Notes: generated from the sequence alone by a model not told the origin. 64,000 bases of DNA from Lachnospiraceae bacterium (GCA_017469935.1 JAFUFL010000008.1:1-64000); one strand, 5' to 3'; shown: positions 44,910 to 55,052, numbered from the stretch's first letter. A program made the numbers and translations.

Positions 44910-45102
44910 CATTTCCTCCTTTCAATAATGAAAACAATCAGAATCCGGAACGGATGCGCCTGGTACCGGACTCTTTTACTTAAAACAGGGTCAGCGGCCG
45001 GTTCGAATAATAACTATCTTTTTGGGGGGATAATTATAAAGCTAATCGAATACGACCGTACTGAACCCTATGCATCACTATACTGAAAGAAGCTTACAGC
45101 AG
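44910..45102. other. citM upstream region with regulatory motifs
   Basis: CTATCTTTTTGGGGGG (45014-45029) recurs as CTATCTTTTTTGGGGGGG at 47625-47642. GCTAATCGAATAC (45041-45053) recurs as GCTATTCGAATAC at 57203-57215. The citM -10 (minus) lies between them at 45038-45033. No gene. Confidence 0.45.
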
Positions 45103-45148
45103 GCATGGCAGTTTCCTTACAAAACTGTAAGAAAACTGCCATGCTGTT
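45103..45148. terminator. bidirectional terminator after the histidine kinase gene
   Basis: GCATGGCAGTTTCCTTAC pairs with GTAAGAAAACTGCCATGC around AAAACT. It lies 90 bases past the kinase stop. Confidence 0.65.
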
Positions 45149-45237
45149 TAATGACTGTAAAATTGCGGTTTTTTGCCCATTTTTTCGCATTCTTTGAAGG
45201 CGATGGAGAGCTCAATGGAAGCTCAATGGATCTGTTT

Positions 45238-47490
45238 TCAATGAATCTGTTCACTGCAGCGCCGGATCTCCTCCAGAGCGTCCGCGCAGGAGACCGGCTT
45301 GAGGAGATATCCGTCGATGATATTGTGCTGTTTTGCCTCAAGCAGGTTATCGGTCGGATAATCTGCCATGACGATCTTAATAATGGCCGGATAGGTTCCC
45401 TGGATCGACATGCAGAAATCGATTCCGCTTCCGTCCTCCAGGCTCTCGTCGATCAGCATCACGCTGCCCTTGTATTCTTTGAGGAGCGTTTTAAGCTCTT
45501 CATGCGTCCGGCAGACTTCTGCGTCCACCCCCAGCTTGGAGAATCCCCGGCTCAGCATGTCCAGAATCTTGGCGTTGTCGTCGGCGATCAGGATATGCTG
45601 GCCCTTCGCGGACTCCCCGAACGAAACCTGGGCCGTGTCCCTGATATCCATGAGGGGGAGTAAGATAGTAAACACGGAGCCGCGGCCGGGAGTGCTCTCG
45701 GCAAAGATGAATCCTCTGTGAGACAATATGATCTGTTCCACGAGAGAAAGCCCCAGACCGGTTCCTTCTCCCGCTTTCTTGGTGGTAAAGAAAGGGGTGA
45801 AGATCTGTTTGAGCACCTCCTTGCTCATGCCGCAGCCATTGTCCGCTATGCGGATCTGCAGGTAACGGCCCCAGTCCTCGGGGATGTCGGCGTGCGCAAG
45901 CTGCGGGAGCTTCAGCAAGGACTCCCTGGAGGTGACGCGCGCCTGCAGACGGATCCGGCCGATCTCGGGAGCAGCAAAGGAATCACTGCCGCCGGCGGTG
46001 CCGGACTTGCCGGACACATTGTCGCGGGAGCGTATCGCGTAGATGGCGTTTACGCAGAGATTGAGCAGGACCTGGCTGATCTGGGTCGAATTGCACAGGA
46101 TGGCGTCGCCGTCCGTCAGATCATATTTCTCCTCCAGGGTAATATCGGAGGGGCAGGTCGAGCGCATCATTTTGCAGATCCTCTTGAGGAGAGGCAGGAC
46201 CTCATTCTTTTTGAACACGGTCTCCACATTCCGGCGGCTGAGGGTCGAGAGCTGCCGGACGACATCCTTGGCCTTATCCGACGCGTCATAGATCTCCTGG
46301 GCATATTCATGTTCTTCCGAGTCCTTGTCCAGCGCCAGCATTAAGAGCTCGGAGTAGCCCATGATCGGGGTCAAAAGATTGTTGAACTCGTGGGCGACGC
46401 CCCCCGTCATGGTTCCGATCACCTGGAGCCTCTGCTGATGTCCGATCCTCTCTTCCCCGCGGTGAATGGTTTCCAGACGCTCATTCAGCTCGCGGAGCGT
46501 CGTGATCTCATTCTGGCTTCTCCGGCGGTCCGCAAGGAGCTGCGTGACGATGAATAGCAGGACTACCGCGATCATGAGGCTGACAAGAAACAGGGAAGCT
46601 ACCCGATAAAAACCTTTTTCAATCGGAGAGCTGAAATCGTCGTAGTCGACGACGGAACTGATGACCCAGAAATCTCGGCCGAGCTTGACAGGCGCGTAGC
46701 CGCTGATCTTGTGGACCCGCACAAGGGGCTCTTCCAGCCACCAGTAGGAATAATAGTCGGAAATTCCCTCTTCCCCGCGATTCTGTTCCTCCACCATATT
46801 CTCCAGGCTTGTGAGGTCAAGGTCGGGGAAGCGCTCTTTTCTTCCGGAAATTACGTGGATGCCCCACTGGGAAGCCTGCGGGTGCATGAGGATGATGCCC
46901 GAGGAATTTTTGACCATGATATACCCGCTGGTGCCGATCTGCACGCCGGAGATCCATTCCTCGTAGCAGCGGTCCGCGTCCACGGCAAGTCCCAGCTTGT
47001 TCCCGTCGGGAAGGGACTGCAGAAAAACAAAGAGATGCCGGTCGTCAGGGGTCTGGGCCAGCCAGACGGACAGCGTATCATTTATGTCTGTCACGGGCTG
47101 CCGCAGCTCGATTCCCGTGTGCAGAATACTTTCCGCCGTGCCGTCCGCGGAGACTTGCAGGATATCCGTCTCCAGACCGGCCTTCGCGTTCAGGTACTCG
47201 CGAAAGAACTCCTGCGTCTGCGCAAAACCTCCGGACTTTTCCTGGTGCGCACACAAAAAGGACAGGTCCTGCTGGTACTCGTACAGCGCTATTTCCATAT
47301 TGTCGGCCAGCGTGCGGGAGGTCAGCAGAAGCTGCTGCTTCTGGTTGTCCATGATCGTGTTCTTATACCCGTTCCAGATCCGGTATCCCACGGCGAGGAC
47401 GCCGACCAGGAAAAGCAGGATGATTCCCATGACGGCCGGCGCAAAGAAAAATGAGCCGGTTATGCTGTTTTGACGTTTCTCACGTGCCAT
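45238..47490 (-). CDS. hybrid sensor histidine kinase with extracytoplasmic sensor and C-terminal receiver
   Basis: A 750-residue membrane kinase. Helices at about 15-38 and 293-317 bound an outer sensor of the dCache type (DNMEIALYEYQQDLSFLCAH, IQIGTSGYIMVKNSSGIILM). GGVAHEFNNLLTPIMGYSEL holds the phosphohistidine near residue 366; QVLLNLCVNAIYAI, IADNGCGMS and GEGTGLGLSLV are the N and G boxes. Residues 632-748 form a receiver (HILIADDNAKILDMLSRGFS, VMLIDESLEDGSG). The response regulator gene is divergent, 177 bases away. Position beside the citrate transporter suggests it senses a tri- or dicarboxylate. Confidence 0.93.
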   Translation of the reverse strand: MAREKRQNSITGSFFFAPAVMGIILLFLVGVLAVGYRIWNGYKNTIMDNQKQQLLLTSRTLADNMEIALYEYQQDLSFLCAHQEKSGGFAQTQEFFREYLNAKAGLETDILQVSADGTAESILHTGIELRQPVTDINDTLSVWLAQTPDDRHLFVFLQSLPDGNKLGLAVDADRCYEEWISGVQIGTSGYIMVKNSSGIILMHPQASQWGIHVISGRKERFPDLDLTSLENMVEEQNRGEEGISDYYSYWWLEEPLVRVHKISGYAPVKLGRDFWVISSVVDYDDFSSPIEKGFYRVASLFLVSLMIAVVLLFIVTQLLADRRRSQNEITTLRELNERLETIHRGEERIGHQQRLQVIGTMTGGVAHEFNNLLTPIMGYSELLMLALDKDSEEHEYAQEIYDASDKAKDVVRQLSTLSRRNVETVFKKNEVLPLLKRICKMMRSTCPSDITLEEKYDLTDGDAILCNSTQISQVLLNLCVNAIYAIRSRDNVSGKSGTAGGSDSFAAPEIGRIRLQARVTSRESLLKLPQLAHADIPEDWGRYLQIRIADNGCGMSKEVLKQIFTPFFTTKKAGEGTGLGLSLVEQIILSHRGFIFAESTPGRGSVFTILLPLMDIRDTAQVSFGESAKGQHILIADDNAKILDMLSRGFSKLGVDAEVCRTHEELKTLLKEYKGSVMLIDESLEDGSGIDFCMSIQGTYPAIIKIVMADYPTDNLLEAKQHNIIDGYLLKPVSCADALEEIRRCSEQIH

Positions 47491-47624
47491 CGTAAACTCC
47501 TTTTTGACGGCTCCGCAGACGGATCACTTGTATGAGCCTCGCATCAGGGCGCCCGTCCATGCCGGATTTTGATTTCTTGTGTTCCTGACAATGAACTATT
47601 ATAATAGATAAAGACATAATACTG

Positions 47625-47642
47625 CTATCTTTTTTGGGGGGG
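47625..47642 (+). promoter_or_regulatory. candidate response-regulator binding motif
   Basis: CTATCTTTTTTGGGGGGG lies 26 bases before the regulator start and shares 16 bases, apart from one T and one G, with 45014-45029 before citM. Confidence 0.35.
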
Positions 47643-47667
47643 ACAAAACAGATAGAAGAGGAAGAAA

Positions 47668-48366
47668 ATGGTTGATCGTGTTTTGATTGTAGATGACGAT
47701 GCTTCCATCTGCAAACTGCTGGAAAAAGTGATGCGCAGCAACGATCTTGAGCCGACGATTGCCGGCAGCGGAAGGGAAGCACTGGATATAATCGCAGCGG
47801 AGTCATTCGACCTTATACTCATTGACGTCGCACTCGGAGATATGGAAGGTTTTGATGTGATCCGCAAGATCCGAAGGGAGGGAAACAATACACCCGTCAT
47901 TATCGTAAGCGGAAGAAATGAGGATTATGACTCCTTATACGGGCTGTCTGTAGGCGCGGACGACTATATAACAAAACCTTTCCGGCCGCTGGTCCTCGGC
48001 GCCAAGGCCAAGGCGCTCATCCGCCGGTCCAGAAGCAGTGTCGGGAAGCCCGAGGAGGCACCCGGGCAGATAATCCGATGCGGAGAGTTTACCTATGACA
48101 GTTCGATGATGCGTTTCTTTAAAGGCGAAGAGGAACTGCAGCTCTCCTCGAGAGAGGCTGCTCTGTTTTTGCTGTTTATAAAACACCCTCAACAGGTGTT
48201 CACGAAGGAGATGATCTACGAGCAGATCTGGGGAGACGCCGTCGCGGTAGACGATAATACGATCATGGTGTATGTGAACCGCCTGCGCAGCAAGATTGAA
48301 GATGACCGCCACAATCCGGCGCATATTATCACGGTGCGCGGAGTGGGATATCGGTTTGTACCATGA
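47668..48366 (+). CDS. OmpR/PhoB-family response regulator
   Basis: A 232-residue regulator. The receiver has DDD near residues 9-11, the phospho-acceptor Asp53 in LILIDVALGDMEGFDVIRKI, and Lys in DDYITKPFRPL. Residues 130-232 are the winged helix (LSSREAALFLLFIKHPQQVF, DNTIMVYVNRLRSKIEDDRH, ITVRGVGYRFVP). It is divergent from the hybrid kinase, with which it surely pairs. It probably activates citM and related genes through the shared CTATCT-G6 motif. A terminator follows. Confidence 0.95.
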   Translation: MVDRVLIVDDDASICKLLEKVMRSNDLEPTIAGSGREALDIIAAESFDLILIDVALGDMEGFDVIRKIRREGNNTPVIIVSGRNEDYDSLYGLSVGADDYITKPFRPLVLGAKAKALIRRSRSSVGKPEEAPGQIIRCGEFTYDSSMMRFFKGEEELQLSSREAALFLLFIKHPQQVFTKEMIYEQIWGDAVAVDDNTIMVYVNRLRSKIEDDRHNPAHIITVRGVGYRFVP

Positions 48367-48383
48367 ATAAAGCGGAGAGCACT

Positions 48384-48426
48384 GCGGCAGAAGCCGGGCT
48401 GAAAGCCGGACTTCTGCCGCTTTTTT
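48384..48426 (+). terminator. intrinsic terminator after the response regulator gene
   Basis: GCGGCAGAAG and CTTCTGCCGC pair, with an inner CCGG/CCGG, followed by six T. Confidence 0.9.
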
Positions 48427-48451
48427 ATGCTATTTTGCCGCATCTGCTTGC

Positions 48452-48468
48452 GCATAGATAAATCCTAT
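48452..48468. promoter_or_regulatory. candidate LysR-type operator before the hydratase operon
   Basis: CATAGATAAATCCTATG is an inverted repeat CATAG-N7-CTATG, followed by AAATGCAT. Compare 59609-59625, which is CATAG-N7-CTATA. Confidence 0.4.
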
Positions 48469-48605
48469 GAAATGCATTTGATATCATGTATTTTACTCTA
48501 TAATAAGGATGCATTATGATGAATACAGATCAAAACAGAGGCAAAACAAAGGCAAATCAAAAATCAGTATTCAGTCGCTCATACATGAAGGAGGAGAACA
48601 CAGTC

Positions 48606-48794
48606 ATGGAAAAGAAGGCAGCAGTAGCAGCAAACAGATTTGAAGCACAGAGAGAATTGTACCGCCACTTGTTCTGCGCGCAGATCCGCAACCGGAAGTT
48701 CGTGCCCGGCCGCGAGAATTTTGACGAGGTGCAGGAGAAAGAAAGAGAGCGCGCGGAATTTGAATCCATCGACGATTACGTCGAGCAGGCATAA
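48606..48794 (+). CDS. 62-residue small protein preceding the hydratase
   Basis: The start at 48606 follows AAGGAGGAG; an in-frame ATG at 48516 would give 92 residues but with a weaker site. The protein (MEKKAAVAANRFEAQRELYR, then RKFVPGRENFDEVQEKERER) is highly charged and helical, ending EFESIDDYVEQA. The hydratase gene begins 52 bases downstream, so the two are co-transcribed. It could be a small partner subunit or an assembly factor for the hydratase, but nothing proves it. Confidence 0.6.
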   Translation: MEKKAAVAANRFEAQRELYRHLFCAQIRNRKFVPGRENFDEVQEKERERAEFESIDDYVEQA

Positions 48795-48846
48795 AGGAGC
48801 AAAAAACAAAAACCAAAGCATGTAACGCGTACAGAAAGGAGAATCA

Positions 48847-51147
48847 ATGGTAAAGCTTTATGACGGAGGAGTGTATCTTGTAAACGGTAAAGAGATCGTA
48901 CCTGCAGAGGAAGCGGCCCGGGTGAAACAGATGACCGGACAGGATGTCTGTCCGGAAGAGGCCAAAAAAGGAACGATCGCGTACTCAGTGATGAAAGCGC
49001 ACAATACTTCTGACAGCATGGACAATCTGCGGATCCGCTTTGACGCCATGACATCCCACGACATTACTTACGTCGGGATCATCCAGACAGCCCGAGCCTC
49101 CGGGATGGACAAATTCCCGCTGCCCTATGTGCTTACCAACTGTCACAACTCCCTGTGCGCGGTCGGCGGCACCATCAATGAGGATGACCACATGTTTGGT
49201 CTTACCGCGGCAAAGAAGTACGGCGGCATTTATGTTCCCCCGCACATTGCGGTCATTCACCAGTACATGCGTGAGACCATGGCGGGATGCGGAAAGATGA
49301 TCCTGGGATCTGACTCCCATACACGATACGGCGCGCTCGGCACCATGGCCATCGGCGAAGGCGGCGGAGAGCTCGGTAAACAGCTCCTCAGAGACACCTA
49401 TGATGTCGCCTATCCCGGCGTTGTAGCCATCTATCTGGACGGAAAGCCGGCTCCCTATGTAGGACCGCAGGACATCGCACTTGCCATTATCGGCGCCGTC
49501 TTCAAAAAGGGGTATGTCAAAAACAAGGTCATGGAATTCGTCGGCCCCGGCATCACCAGCATGACAACCGACTATCGCAACGGCATCGATGTCATGACAA
49601 CCGAGACCACCTGCCTGTCCTCCATCTGGCGCACAGACGAAGACACCAGGGAATATCTGACCTCTCACGGAAGACCGCAGGACTACAAAGAGCTGAATCC
49701 TGCCGATGTCGCTTACTATGACGGATGCGTATATGTGGACCTGTCCACAATTAAGCCCATGATCGCGCTTCCTTTCCATCCCAGCAACACCTATGAGATC
49801 GATGAGCTGAACGCAAACCTCGCCGACATCCTTCATACCGTTGAGGTGGAAGCGGCCCGCATCGCGGACGGCAGAGCAAACTTTACGCTGCTGGATAAGA
49901 TCAAAGGCGGCAAGCTCCAGGTCCAGCAGGGCATCATCGCCGGATGCGCCGGAGGCAACTACACAAACGTCGTCGAGGCGGCCAACATGCTGCGCGGCAG
50001 AAGCTGCGGAGCGGGAGAGTTCTCTCTCGATGTCTATCCTTCCTCGCAGCCGGTCTTCATCGATCTGGCAAAGAAGGGATATATTGCAGACCTCATGAGT
50101 GCAGGCGCGATCGTGAAGACAGCATTCTGCGGACCTTGCTTCGGCGCTGGCGACACTCCGATGCACAACGGTCTCTCCATCCGTCATACGACCAGAAACT
50201 TCCCCAACCGCGAAGGCTCCAAGCCCGGCAACGGCCAGATGGCAGCGGCGGCACTTATGGATGCCCGTTCCATCGCAGCGACAGCGGCAAACGGCGGCCT
50301 CCTCACCTCCGCAGAGCAGTATGACTGCTGGGGCGATGTGCCGGCACACAACTATGACGACACGGTCTACAAGGCACGCGTCTATCAGGGATTTGGCAAG
50401 GGCGACCCTTCCGTGGAGCTCTTCGACGGTCCCAACATCAAGCCTTGGCCTGAGCTTGAGCCTCTGGCAGACAACATTCTGCTCAAGGTCTGCTCCAAGA
50501 TCCTGGACGAGGTCACTACAACTGATGAACTGATTCCTTCGGGAGAGACATCCTCCTATCGCTCCAACCCGCTGGGTCTTGCCGAGTTCACGCTCTCCAG
50601 ACGTGATCCCGAGTATGTGGGCAGATCCAAGGCTGTGGATCAGACTGAGCGCTGCCGCGCAGCAGGCGGAAATGCGGCCGAAAAGGATCCGGCACTTAAG
50701 GACGTCTATGCGGTGATCGGCACAATTCCAGGCTCCGAGAATGTGAACGTGCAGGAGATCGAGATCGGCTCCATGGTCTATGCCAACAAGCCCGGCGACG
50801 GAAGTGCCCGCGAGCAGGCAGCTTCCTGCCAGCGCGTGATCGGCGGTCTCGCTAATATCACAAAGGAGTACGCGACCAAGCGCTATCGCTCCAACGTCAT
50901 GAACTGGGGCATGATTCCGTTCCACCTCAAGGGTGAGCCGGACAGCTTCGAAGTAGGCGACTACATCTACGTGCCCGGAATCCGCAAGGCGCTGGACGGC
51001 GACCTTTCCGACATCAAGGCTTATGTCATCAAGGACGGAAAGGCCACGCAGCTGGATCTCTACATTCTTGACATGACAGAAAACGAGAGAGAGATCGTAA
51101 AGGCGGGGTGCCTGATCAACTTCAACAGGAACAGAAAAGAGAAATAA
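48847..51147 (+). CDS. aconitase-family hydratase (YbhJ-like)
   Basis: A 766-residue protein of the aconitase superfamily. [20 protein letters not shown] is the superfamily's H-x-x-x-x-G signature region; [20 protein letters not shown] (cysteine near 367) and [13 protein letters not shown] (428, 431) supply the three 4Fe-4S ligands. The last 170 residues are the swivel domain with [13 protein letters not shown]. It resembles YbhJ, whose substrate is unknown, more than AcnA/AcnB. With PrpF and citrate lyase nearby, hydration of cis-aconitate to citrate, or a related step, is a reasonable inference. Start after AAAGGAGAATCA. Confidence 0.85.
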   Translation: MVKLYDGGVYLVNGKEIVPAEEAARVKQMTGQDVCPEEAKKGTIAYSVMKAHNTSDSMDNLRIRFDAMTSHDITYVGIIQTARASGMDKFPLPYVLTNCHNSLCAVGGTINEDDHMFGLTAAKKYGGIYVPPHIAVIHQYMRETMAGCGKMILGSDSHTRYGALGTMAIGEGGGELGKQLLRDTYDVAYPGVVAIYLDGKPAPYVGPQDIALAIIGAVFKKGYVKNKVMEFVGPGITSMTTDYRNGIDVMTTETTCLSSIWRTDEDTREYLTSHGRPQDYKELNPADVAYYDGCVYVDLSTIKPMIALPFHPSNTYEIDELNANLADILHTVEVEAARIADGRANFTLLDKIKGGKLQVQQGIIAGCAGGNYTNVVEAANMLRGRSCGAGEFSLDVYPSSQPVFIDLAKKGYIADLMSAGAIVKTAFCGPCFGAGDTPMHNGLSIRHTTRNFPNREGSKPGNGQMAAAALMDARSIAATAANGGLLTSAEQYDCWGDVPAHNYDDTVYKARVYQGFGKGDPSVELFDGPNIKPWPELEPLADNILLKVCSKILDEVTTTDELIPSGETSSYRSNPLGLAEFTLSRRDPEYVGRSKAVDQTERCRAAGGNAAEKDPALKDVYAVIGTIPGSENVNVQEIEIGSMVYANKPGDGSAREQAASCQRVIGGLANITKEYATKRYRSNVMNWGMIPFHLKGEPDSFEVGDYIYVPGIRKALDGDLSDIKAYVIKDGKATQLDLYILDMTENEREIVKAGCLINFNRNRKEK

Positions 51148-51167
51148 TACAAAAAATAAGGTGTGAA

Positions 51168-51198
51168 AAAGACCGGCTGCTCAGTCAGCCGGTCTTTG
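51168..51198 (+). terminator. intrinsic terminator after the hydratase gene
   Basis: AAAGACCGGCTG and CAGCCGGTCTTT pair around CTCAGT, followed by GTAT. Confidence 0.8.
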
Positions 51199-51244
51199 TA
51201 TATGGCTCAAAAATGGATTTTCTCAGCTGCCTCCTTATGCCTGT

Positions 51245-52153
51245 TTACGTAAAGTCCTTCACGATCTTCATGTATTCCTGCGCGTGATACGGGATATAGC
51301 TGTTCATCCGGTACGCGGCGACAAAGTCCACAGTCGTGTTCGGTTTCCCCACGGAGAATAAGCTCAGTTTGTCCTTGCAGGTGATATGCCGCAGGTGCGT
51401 CTCCGTAATGAAACAGACGCCGAAATCCCTCGCGGCCAGTTCCGCCTCCGCCTGAATATTCCCGGTCTCCAGGATGATGTTCGGTTCCATCCCCGCTTCC
51501 TTGAAGATCTGGTCCACAATGCCCCTCGTCCTCTGTCCGGGTACCTGCATGATCACTTTCTGGTCGGAGAGAAGGCGCAGGTCCATGTGCGGGTACTTGC
51601 ATCCCCGCATCTTGACGCCCATCCGGGAGATGGGGTTCTCTTTCGATGTCACCAGAAGAAGCTCCTCGCGGCTCATCACCGTGTAATCGATATTTTTATC
51701 GGTCTCGAAACGATTAAAGAAAGCCAGGTCGATCTCGCCCTCCAGGATCAGCTGTACCAGTACATCCGACATTTCTTCACGGATCACGATCCTGACATCC
51801 GGATACAGGCTCCGGAAGATGGGAAGTGTGCAGGGAAGCATATACGTCCCGCGCATCGCCGGAAAGCCGATCTTGAGGATGCCTTCATTCTTACTGATGA
51901 TGTCCCCCATTTCCTGATCCAGTTCCTTCTTCAGCTGGAGGATCTCCCGTGATCTCTCAATATATCTTTCCCCTGCGTACGTCGGGATATACTTGTTCCC
52001 CAGGCGCCGGAACAGGGGCTGTCCCACTTCCGCTTCCAATGTCTTTAAAAACTTGGACAGCGTCGGCTGTGTCAGGTACAGCGATTCCGCCGCCTTCGTA
52101 ATATTTCTGTACTTCGCGATCGCCATTACATAAGACAATTCCCTGAAATCCAT
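51245..52153 (-). CDS. LysR-family regulator (1 of 3)
   Basis: A 302-residue LTTR. The N-terminal winged helix is MDFRELSYVMAIAKYRNITK with AAESLYLTQPTLSKFLKTLE; the effector domain starts NEGILKIGFPAMRGTYMLPC. It is divergent from the prpF-matC operon, the classical arrangement in which a LysR protein activates its neighbour on binding a pathway substrate. The effector is probably a carboxylate. The other two LTTRs of the window are only distantly similar. Confidence 0.94.
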   Translation of the reverse strand: MDFRELSYVMAIAKYRNITKAAESLYLTQPTLSKFLKTLEAEVGQPLFRRLGNKYIPTYAGERYIERSREILQLKKELDQEMGDIISKNEGILKIGFPAMRGTYMLPCTLPIFRSLYPDVRIVIREEMSDVLVQLILEGEIDLAFFNRFETDKNIDYTVMSREELLLVTSKENPISRMGVKMRGCKYPHMDLRLLSDQKVIMQVPGQRTRGIVDQIFKEAGMEPNIILETGNIQAEAELAARDFGVCFITETHLRHITCKDKLSLFSVGKPNTTVDFVAAYRMNSYIPYHAQEYMKIVKDFT

Positions 52154-52501
52154 AGTCCCCTCCCCGCCGCATCGCGGTATTCTTTATCATTTCCTTATCA
52201 TCATACGCTTATTTATTCCCTATGTCTATAGTATCTATAGTTTCCATGCATTTATGATTTTTTTCTTCCTGTCTTCTCTCTCAAAAAGCCAAAGAATAGA
52301 GCTCTGAAATTCCTTTTATTTATCGGCTTTATTTGCAATCAGCTATTTTTTGAACGAACTCAAAACTATTCCTCATATGAATGGTTTATATGAAAAACGT
52401 GTATTTTTATCTATGCAAATAATGTAATACGATAAATACAGAAAAAAGAAATGCGGAACGCAAAACCGCTGAAACAAACATCCGAAGAGGAGGAACATCC
52501 T
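52154..52501. other. divergent promoter region between LysR and prpF
   Basis: AT-rich, without a gene. A dyad CTATAGTATCTATAG lies at 52225-52239, followed by TTTCCATGCATTTATG, and TTTTATCTATGCAAA lies near 52406-52420. Both carry CTATAG/CTATG half-sites similar to the candidate operators at 48452 and 59609. Confidence 0.4.
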
Positions 52502-53659
52502 ATGGAAAACAACAAGAAAAGGAAGCTGAACCGTCTGCCGGTAACGATCATGCGGGGAGGCACCAGCAAGGGCGTGTACATTCTGGAGACCGACCTGCCG
52601 CAGGACAAGGACGCCTGGGAAGGGATCCTTCTGAGAATGATGGGAAGCCCGGATCAGAAGCAGATCGACGGACTCGGCGGTTCCAAATCCGTGACCAGTA
52701 AGGTGGCGATCATTGGAAAGTCATCCCATCCCTGTGCGGATGTGGATTACACCTTCGCACAGGTCTCCGTGGACAAACCGCTTGTCAGCTACAAAGGAAA
52801 CTGCGGCAATATTTCTTCCGGCGTAGGTCCTTTTGCGATCGAGAAAGGCCTTGTGGAGATCACCGGTGACAAGACAAGCGTCCGCATCTACAACACGAAC
52901 ACCGACAAGATCATCGTAGCGGACGTTGATACGAAGAACGGCGAGGTACAGTACAGCGGCGATTTCGCGATCGCGGGCGTACCCGGAACCGCAGCGCCTG
53001 TCAAGCTCAAATTCGTGGAGCCTGCCGGCACGCTCGGAAACGGCCTTCTTCCCACCGGCAGCGCGGTCGACACGCTGGATGTCCCGGGATACGGTCCGGT
53101 TCAGGTTTCCATCGTTGACGCCGCAAACCCGCTGGTCTTCGCAAGAGCAGTTGATCTCGGCCTCTCCGGGAAAGAACTTCCGGACGAGCTGGACGCCAAT
53201 CCCGAAAAGCTAGATCTTCTGGAAAAGGTGCGCGGCCTCGCAGCTGTAAAGCTCGGACTGATCGATGACTATAAGAAGTCCGCATGGGAGACACCCGGCA
53301 TCCCGAAGATGACTTTTGTCGCAGAGGCAGCTGATTACACGACACCGGACGGCAAGGAGATTAAGAAAGAGAGCATCGATCTTCTTTCCCGCATGATGTC
53401 CATGCAGAAGACTCATCCCTCCTACGCCATGACCGGCGCCATGTGCACAGCGGCAGCGGCTGTTGTGCCCGGCAGCATCGTGCAGCAGGTCCTTTCCCCG
53501 GATACGGACACACAGTTCATCCGGATCGGACATCCCGGCGGGATCCTCGAATGCGGCGTTGACTACAAAGAAAACGGCGCCTGCCCTGAGATCGAAGATA
53601 CCTTCGGCTTCCGCACGGCAAACCTTTTGATGGAAGGTACAGCATTTATCAGGCAGTAA
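52502..53659 (+). CDS. prpF: PrpF-family isomerase
   Basis: A 385-residue protein of the PrpF/diaminopimelate epimerase fold. RLPVTIMRGGTSKGVYILET at the N-terminus and YKGNCGNISSGVGPFAIEKG carry the two active-site regions, and HPSYAMTGAMCTAAAAVVPG and RIGHPGGILECGVDY the C-terminal half. Known members isomerise trans-aconitate or methylaconitate, 3-methylitaconate or 4-oxalomesaconate. Start after AGAGGAGGAACATCC. The transporter gene follows by 73 bases. Together with the aconitase-family hydratase it could convert trans-aconitate into citrate for citrate lyase. Confidence 0.9.
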   Translation: MENNKKRKLNRLPVTIMRGGTSKGVYILETDLPQDKDAWEGILLRMMGSPDQKQIDGLGGSKSVTSKVAIIGKSSHPCADVDYTFAQVSVDKPLVSYKGNCGNISSGVGPFAIEKGLVEITGDKTSVRIYNTNTDKIIVADVDTKNGEVQYSGDFAIAGVPGTAAPVKLKFVEPAGTLGNGLLPTGSAVDTLDVPGYGPVQVSIVDAANPLVFARAVDLGLSGKELPDELDANPEKLDLLEKVRGLAAVKLGLIDDYKKSAWETPGIPKMTFVAEAADYTTPDGKEIKKESIDLLSRMMSMQKTHPSYAMTGAMCTAAAAVVPGSIVQQVLSPDTDTQFIRIGHPGGILECGVDYKENGACPEIEDTFGFRTANLLMEGTAFIRQ

Positions 53660-53732
53660 TCCTGTTAAGTGATTGCCATTACCATTTACACCCCGGATAA
53701 TAACAAATTGAAATCAGAGAAAGGAGCTTACT

Positions 53733-55052
53733 ATGGAAATGATAAGAGCAATGATGCCGCAGATTTCTCTGCTCGTACTGGTGGCTGTTGTTGCTATCGG
53801 ATTTATCAAAAAAGTCAATATCGGTTTCTTCGCGATCGGCGCCACGTTCCTGCTGACACAGCTGGCGATTGCTGCCGGCGTGCAGATAGAGTCCAACGGC
53901 GCGATGCGTCTTTTAAAAACCAGCGATATAGCTAAAGGATTCTCCAGCTCGATGTTTGTTACCCTGGTCGGCGTTACCTTCCTCTTCGGAATGGCTTCCG
54001 CCAACGGAACGCTCGATCTTTTCTCCAAAAAGGTCGTCGCGCTGGTCGGGAAAAGGACCTATCTCATCCCGATCCTGATGTTCTTCCTCTCTGCATTTAT
54101 ATCCGCCATCGGACCCGGCCACATCGCCGCAGGTATCCTGATGACAACATTTGCAGTCTATCTCGCTTTTGAACTTGATATCAACCCTATGGCGACGGCC
54201 CTGTATGCCAAGCTCGGCGCCAACGCCGGCTGCGCCTCTCCCCTGTCCCTGACAGGTATCCTGGCTAAGCAGCTCTCCGAGCCTTTAGGTTACTCCGGAT
54301 TTGAACTGCACCTGTTCCTGAGCACCCTTCTCTCCGGATTCGTGTTCACCGTGATCATCTACCTCCTTTACAAGGGATATGCCGTCAAGGCGGATAATCC
54401 GCTTAAGCTTTCGGATATTCCTGCTTTCAACACGAAACAGAAGATCACAATGGCAGCGATCATCGTCATGGTCATCTGCTGCATCGGTTTCAAGCTGGAT
54501 ACCGGTCTCTTCGCTTTCGTCATGGCAGCAGTTCTGATTCTTCTTGGCTGCGCCGATGAAAAGGCAGCGATCAAAGGTATTCCGTGGGGCACCCTCATGA
54601 TGATCTGCGGCGTAGGCGTTCTCGTCAACATGATCGATCTCCTGGGTGGTATCACTTTGGTTTCCGATTTCTTGAGCTCCTTCATGACAGCTCGTACGGC
54701 AGCTCCGATCATGGCAGCCACCTCCGGTATCCTCTCCTGGGTAAGCTCCACGACCGGCGTCGTAATGCCTGCCCTGTACCCGATCTGTGCAGATCTGGTC
54801 ACGAAGTTCCCCGGAGCACACTATGTCGAGCTCATCGCAGCTGTGACAGCGACTTCTTTCGCGGCAGCGATCAGCCCGCTTTCCACCGGCGGCGCGATCA
54901 TTATGTCTTCCTACTCCGCGGCAAAAGAGACAACGACGGAAGAACTCAACAAAATGTTCTCCACTCTGTTCCTTCTCTCTGTCTGCAACGTACTGATCAA
55001 CGTCCTCATGGCAGCACTCGGTGTTTTCAACCTCGGCGGACTTTTCTACTAA
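53733..55052 (+). CDS. MatC/DASS-like dicarboxylate transporter (1 of 2)
   Basis: A 439-residue protein with about 12 membrane helices, opening QISLLVLVAVVAIGFIKKVN. SAIGPGHIAAGILMTTFAVY and SWVSSTTGVVMPALYPICAD are repeated signature loops of the ion-transporter superfamily members related to MatC (malonate/C4-dicarboxylate carriers). AGAAAGGAGC lies before the start. It is in one operon with prpF and probably imports the substrate isomerised by PrpF, such as aconitate. The paralogue at 58229 has a similar layout. Confidence 0.85.
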   Translation: MEMIRAMMPQISLLVLVAVVAIGFIKKVNIGFFAIGATFLLTQLAIAAGVQIESNGAMRLLKTSDIAKGFSSSMFVTLVGVTFLFGMASANGTLDLFSKKVVALVGKRTYLIPILMFFLSAFISAIGPGHIAAGILMTTFAVYLAFELDINPMATALYAKLGANAGCASPLSLTGILAKQLSEPLGYSGFELHLFLSTLLSGFVFTVIIYLLYKGYAVKADNPLKLSDIPAFNTKQKITMAAIIVMVICCIGFKLDTGLFAFVMAAVLILLGCADEKAAIKGIPWGTLMMICGVGVLVNMIDLLGGITLVSDFLSSFMTARTAAPIMAATSGILSWVSSTTGVVMPALYPICADLVTKFPGAHYVELIAAVTATSFAAAISPLSTGGAIIMSSYSAAKETTTEELNKMFSTLFLLSVCNVLINVLMAALGVFNLGGLFY

